NCBI GenBank assembly: GCA_029865195.1
Contig: JAOUHH010000125.1
Span: 1-8,154 of the forward strand
Origin: Desulfobulbaceae bacterium
GTDB taxonomy: Bacteria > Desulfobacterota > Desulfobulbia > Desulfobulbales > UBA5123
DNA: 8,154 nucleotides
Direction of reading: 5' to 3'
Shown here: piece after piece, positions 4,240 through 8,154 of the stretch
Position numbering within the stretch: position 1 is the first letter of the stretch
Layout: each line of letters starts with the position of its first letter
Made by a program: the position numbers and the translations under genes
Notes under the pieces: model-generated
The model's database searches: none
Told to the model about the DNA's origin: nothing
The model's input: only the letters and a program-made list of their open reading frames with translations

Positions 4240-7200
4240 ATGAAGACGATTGAAAAAGTCAGAAAAAGTTTTGCGAAAACCGAGAAGGTCATCGATAAGC
4301 CGCATCTCATTGAGATGCAGCGACTCTCCTATGAGTCCTTTCTGCAAGCCGGCATCGAGCCGGATGATCGGACTGATACCGGCCTGCAAGGCATATTCAA
4401 AAGCGTTTTTCCGATTCACGATTTTAACGGCGCCTGTTCCCTTGAGTTCGTCCGTTACACCTTCGGTGAGCCGAAATATACCGTCGAGGAATGTGTCGAG
4501 CGCGGCATGACCTTTGAGGTCCCTGTCAAGATAACGGTGCGTCTTGTTTCCTATGATATCGATGCCGAAACCGGCGTCCAGTCCATTCGCGATATCAAGG
4601 AGCAGGATGTTTACCTCGGCAGCATTCCGCTGATGACCAAGGCAGGCGTGTTTGTGGTCAACGGTACTGAGCGGGTTATCGTCAGCCAGCTGCAACGTTC
4701 GCCCGGTCTCTTTTACGACCATGACGGCGGCAAGACCCATGTCGGCGGCAAGCTTCTCTATTCCGCCCGCATCATCCCGGTTCGCGGCTCCTGGATCGAT
4801 CTCGAGTTCGATGCCAAGGATATCCTCTATGTCCGCATCGACCGTCGCCGCAAGTTCCCGGTATCGACCCTGCTGAAGGCCCTTGGCTACAGCGCGGAAG
4901 AGTTGCTGCGTTTCTTCTACGACGTTGAAACCATTACCTTCAAGAGCAAAACCAAGATCCTCAAATCCTTCAATCCCGACATCATGACCGGGCAGAAGGC
5001 GCCAATCGATCTTATCGATGCCGCCACCGGCGAGATTATCGCCAAGAAAGGACGGAAGATTACCAAGGTTCTGGCACAGAAACTTTCCAAGGCCGGGATC
5101 AAGACCCTGCCTGTTGAGCCGGAGGAGTTGATCGGCAAGGTGCTTGCCAACGATGTGCTCGCTCCCGACAGCGGTGAGGTGCTTGTCGCCTGTAACTCCG
5201 AGTTGACCGAGGCGGACATTGAGGCGATGCGCGCCGCCAATATCAAGAGTTTCGAGTTGCTCTTCATCGACGGCGTCAAAATTACCGATTCGTTCCGGAA
5301 GACCATGGCCCTCGATAAGGCGAGCACCAGCGGCGATGCGTTGCTGGAGATCTACCGCCGGCTGCGGCCCAGCAGCCCCCCGACCGTCGAGGTTGCCAAT
5401 GCGTTTTTCGCCAACCTCTTCTTCAATGCCGACACCTACGATCTGTCCGAGGTCGGCCGTTTCAAGATCAACGCCAAGCTCGGTCTCGATGTCGACACCA
5501 CGGTAACCACCCTGAGCAAGGAAGACATCATGCTCGCGGTACGTTATCTGGTCCGGCTCAAGGATGACCAGGGCCCCATCGACGATATCGATCATCTCGG
5601 CAACCGGCGGGTGCGCACGGTTGGCGAGTTGGTGGAAAACCAGTACCGGATGGGCCTTGTCCGCATGGAACGCGCCATCCGCGAACGGATGAGCCTGCAG
5701 GAAGTCGAGACCCTGATGCCGCACGATCTGGTGAACCCCAAGCCGATCACCTCGGCTATCAAGGAATTCTTCGGCACCAGCCAGCTTTCCCAGTTCATGG
5801 ACCAGACCAACCCTCTCTCCGAGGTTACCCACAAGCGGCGCTTGAGCGCCCTGGGACCCGGCGGTCTGTCACGTGAGCGGGCAGGCTTTGAGGTCCGTGA
5901 CGTTCATCCCACCCATTACGGACGTATCTGCCCGGTAGAGACCCCTGAGGGACCGAACATCGGTCTTATCGTCTCGCTGGCATCCTATGCGCGGGTGAAC
6001 AAGTACGGCTTTATCGAAACCCCCTATCGTAAGGTTGATAAGCGCAAGATCACCGAAGAGGTGATCTTCATGTCGGCCCTCAAGGAGCAGGGGCATGTCA
6101 TTGCACCGGCCAAGGTCGGCGGCGGCAAGAAGGACAAGATCGACACCGATACCCTCATCGCCCGGCAGGATGGCGAGGTTATGTTCGCCTCGGCCGACGA
6201 CGTTACGCACATGGACGTATCACCCAACCAGTTGGTGAGTGTGGCCGCCTCCCTGGTGCCGTTCCTTGAAAACGACGACGCCAACCGCGCCCTGATGGGC
6301 TCCAACATGCAGCGCCAGGGTGTGCCGTTGTTGCGGCCGGTGGCGCCGCTGGTCGGTACCGGGCTTGAAAGAACGGTGGCCCATGATTCCGGCGTTTGCC
6401 TGCTGGCCGGCGGCGACGGGATTGTCGAGGAGTCCGACGCCAACCGGGTGGTGGTCCGTTACGATCAGCCCGGCACCGATGGCTTTACCACCGGCATCGG
6501 CGTCTATCGGCTGGATAAATACAAGAAGTCGAACCAGAATACCTGCTTTACGCAGCGGCCGCTGGTGCTGCCCGGGCAACGGGTCACCAAGGGGCAGATC
6601 CTGGCCGACGGCCCGGCCTGCGACCGTGGCGAGCTGGCGCTGGGCAAGAATATCACCATCGCCTTCATGCCGTGGCGCGGTTACAACTTCGAGGACTCCA
6701 TCCTGCTCAGCGAGCGGATGCTCAAGGAAGACGTCTACACCTCGCTGCACATCGAGGTCTTTGAAACCGTTGCCCGTGATACCAAGCTGGGCAAGGAGGA
6801 GATCACCCGCGATATCCCCAACGTCAGCGAGGAGGCACTGGCCAACCTTGACGATTCAGGCGTGGTGCGGATCGGCGCCGAGGTTAAGCCCGGCGATACC
6901 CTGGTGGGCAAGGTAACCCCCAAGGGCGAAACCCAGCTCTCCCCCGAGGAGAAGCTGTTGCGCGCCATCTTCGGCGAGAAGGCCGGCGACGTCAAGGATA
7001 CCTCGCTTCGGGTGCCGCCCGGCGTCGAGGGCGTTGTGATCGATGCCAAGGTCTTTTCCCGCAAGGGTGTTGAGAAAGACGAGCGCGCCTTGGCCATCGA
7101 GGATGCCGAGGTGGCCATTCTCGAACGGGATATGGAGGATGAGCTGCGCTGTCTCAAGAAGGGCGTACGCAGTGCACTTGCCGATATCCTCAATGGCCAG

Positions 7201-8154
7201 ACCAGCAAGTCGGGTATCGTTGCCAAGGACGGCACCACGCTGCTGGCCAAGGGCAAGAAGATCACCCGCGAGGTCATCGAGCAGCTGCCGCTGGCCGAGA
7301 TCAAGCGGCTCGACTACTCGGATCGCAAGAAGCTCGAGGGCGAGATCGACCTGATCTTCGAGCGCTACGACAGCCAGAGCAAGGCGGTCAAGGACCGTTA
7401 CGAGGCACGGATCTCCCGGCGTCGCAAGGGTGATGATCTGCCTCCGGGCGTGATCAAGATGGTCAAGGTTTATATCGCCGTCAAGCGCAAGTTGGCAGTG
7501 GGCGACAAGATGGCCGGCCGGCACGGAAACAAGGGTGTTGTCTCCCGGATCCTGCCGGAAGAGGATCTGCCCTATTTCGCGGACGGCACCCCGGTGGATG
7601 TGGTTTTGAACCCCCTGGGCGTACCTTCCCGTATGAACGTCGGCCAGGTGCTCGAAGTCCATCTCGGTCTTGCCGCCAAGCGTATTGGCGAGCAGTTGCA
7701 GGCGATGGCCGAAAAGCATGATGTGGCCGCGATCAAGAAGAAGTTGCAGGCCGTCTACTCCAAGGACGAATACAAGGCCCTGGCCGCAGAGCTCAGCGAC
7801 GAGGATTTCCTGCAGGTGGCCCACAACCTGGCCGACGGCGTCAATATGGCGACCCCGGTTTTCGACGGCGCCAACGAGTCGGAGATTCGGGCGATGCTGG
7901 TTGAGTCCGGCGTCGATGAGGTCGGCCAGGCCGTTCTCTATGACGGGCTTACCGGCGAACCCTTTGAGAACAAGGTGACGGTGGGTGTCATGTACGTCAT
8001 GAAACTGCATCATCTTGTTGATGACAAGATCCATGCCCGCTCCACCGGTCCTTACTCGCTGGTTACCCAGCAGCCGTTGGGCGGCAAGGCTCAGTTCGGC
8101 GGTCAGCGTCTCGGTGAGATGGAGGTGTGGGCGATGGAGGCCTATGGTGCCGCC
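4240..8154 (+). CDS. rpoB: RNA polymerase beta subunit, 3' end cut off
   Basis: RpoB forms, with beta', the catalytic core of RNA polymerase. The window holds 1305 codons and ends at GEMEVWAMEAYGAA, about 60 residues before the usual C-terminus by comparison with E. coli. The start is ATG 4240 after GGGGG (4226-4230), with an in-frame TGA directly upstream (4237-4239). Visible landmarks are VSQLQRSPG (148-156); the rifampicin-pocket stretch GTSQLSQFMDQTNPLS (512-527) with Q518, D521, H531 and S536 matching E. coli Q513, D516, H526 and S531; VETPEGPNIGLI; RGYNFEDSIL (813-822) with the conserved acidic pair E818-D819; and GDKMAGRHGNKG (1088-1099) with active-site lysines K1090 and K1098. All key residues are of the drug-sensitive, active type. 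rpoC would be expected next. Expression is probably set by the hairpins in the rplL-rpoB spacer. Confidence 0.98.
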   Translation, partial: MKTIEKVRKSFAKTEKVIDKPHLIEMQRLSYESFLQAGIEPDDRTDTGLQGIFKSVFPIHDFNGACSLEFVRYTFGEPKYTVEECVERGMTFEVPVKITVRLVSYDIDAETGVQSIRDIKEQDVYLGSIPLMTKAGVFVVNGTERVIVSQLQRSPGLFYDHDGGKTHVGGKLLYSARIIPVRGSWIDLEFDAKDILYVRIDRRRKFPVSTLLKALGYSAEELLRFFYDVETITFKSKTKILKSFNPDIMTGQKAPIDLIDAATGEIIAKKGRKITKVLAQKLSKAGIKTLPVEPEELIGKVLANDVLAPDSGEVLVACNSELTEADIEAMRAANIKSFELLFIDGVKITDSFRKTMALDKASTSGDALLEIYRRLRPSSPPTVEVANAFFANLFFNADTYDLSEVGRFKINAKLGLDVDTTVTTLSKEDIMLAVRYLVRLKDDQGPIDDIDHLGNRRVRTVGELVENQYRMGLVRMERAIRERMSLQEVETLMPHDLVNPKPITSAIKEFFGTSQLSQFMDQTNPLSEVTHKRRLSALGPGGLSRERAGFEVRDVHPTHYGRICPVETPEGPNIGLIVSLASYARVNKYGFIETPYRKVDKRKITEEVIFMSALKEQGHVIAPAKVGGGKKDKIDTDTLIARQDGEVMFASADDVTHMDVSPNQLVSVAASLVPFLENDDANRALMGSNMQRQGVPLLRPVAPLVGTGLERTVAHDSGVCLLAGGDGIVEESDANRVVVRYDQPGTDGFTTGIGVYRLDKYKKSNQNTCFTQRPLVLPGQRVTKGQILADGPACDRGELALGKNITIAFMPWRGYNFEDSILLSERMLKEDVYTSLHIEVFETVARDTKLGKEEITRDIPNVSEEALANLDDSGVVRIGAEVKPGDTLVGKVTPKGETQLSPEEKLLRAIFGEKAGDVKDTSLRVPPGVEGVVIDAKVFSRKGVEKDERALAIEDAEVAILERDMEDELRCLKKGVRSALADILNGQTSKSGIVAKDGTTLLAKGKKITREVIEQLPLAEIKRLDYSDRKKLEGEIDLIFERYDSQSKAVKDRYEARISRRRKGDDLPPGVIKMVKVYIAVKRKLAVGDKMAGRHGNKGVVSRILPEEDLPYFADGTPVDVVLNPLGVPSRMNVGQVLEVHLGLAAKRIGEQLQAMAEKHDVAAIKKKLQAVYSKDEYKALAAELSDEDFLQVAHNLADGVNMATPVFDGANESEIRAMLVESGVDEVGQAVLYDGLTGEPFENKVTVGVMYVMKLHHLVDDKIHARSTGPYSLVTQQPLGGKAQFGGQRLGEMEVWAMEAYGAA

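Noticed and set aside
3583..5832. A 749-codon open frame on the minus strand
   Set aside because: It lies antisense to rplL and most of the first part of rpoB, both of which are certain genes. Its protein has no recognisable motifs. Long antisense frames are expected where G+C-biased third positions remove stop codons on the other strand.
6856..8034. A 392-codon open frame on the minus strand
   Set aside because: It is antisense to the conserved C-terminal half of rpoB and shows only the biased composition expected of a shadow frame.
1..8154. Search by eye for mobile elements, CRISPR repeats, attachment sites or an unknown cargo system
   Set aside because: No direct-repeat arrays, transposase or integrase motifs, or unexplained coding stretches were found. 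The tRNA-Trp gene is intact and no partial 3' copy of it was noticed downstream, so there is no sign of integration.

Overview
This window is a conserved bacterial informational gene cluster, all on the + strand, in the order tuf (3' end) - rpmG - tRNA-Trp - secE - nusG - rplK - rplA - rplJ - rplL - rpoB (3' end cut off). Every protein gene is recognisable by its family motifs and has a normal length. I found no mobile element, CRISPR array, toxin or defence gene, frameshift or foreign insertion. The order, the C4 zinc-ribbon form of L33, the NusG without inserts and the RpoB sequence suggest a Gram-negative bacterium of the former Deltaproteobacteria (Desulfobacterota), perhaps near Desulfobulbales. 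That placement rests on impression, not on a search, and is moderate at best.

Layout. Positions 1-409 hold the end of EF-Tu, ribosomal protein L33 and a complete tRNA-Trp(CCA) with an encoded CCA end. Positions 410-551 form a non-coding spacer with a terminator-like hairpin and a weak promoter candidate. Positions 552-1385 carry secE and nusG. Positions 1520-2749 carry rplK (L11) and rplA (L1), with structured spacers before rplK and between the two genes. Positions 2750-3048 are a 299-base leader before rplJ with several stem-loops. Positions 3049-3996 carry rplJ (L10) and rplL (L7/L12). Positions 3997-4239 contain two strong hairpins, and rpoB runs from 4240 past the window edge.

How the genes work together. 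EF-Tu, the L11/L10/L7-L12 stalk and L1 form or serve the moving parts of the 50S ribosome that handle elongation factors and the exiting tRNA. NusG and the RNA polymerase beta subunit act in transcription elongation, and SecE is part of the SecYEG translocon. In well-studied bacteria L1 represses the rplKA mRNA and the L10-L7/L12 complex represses rplJL. The structured spacers here lie where such autogenous control would act.

The coding content is ordinary. The most interesting material is in the non-coding spacers: the rplJ leader with competing pairing segments and a possible attenuator, the three-hairpin rplK leader, and the double hairpin between rplL and rpoB. No previously undescribed system is evident.
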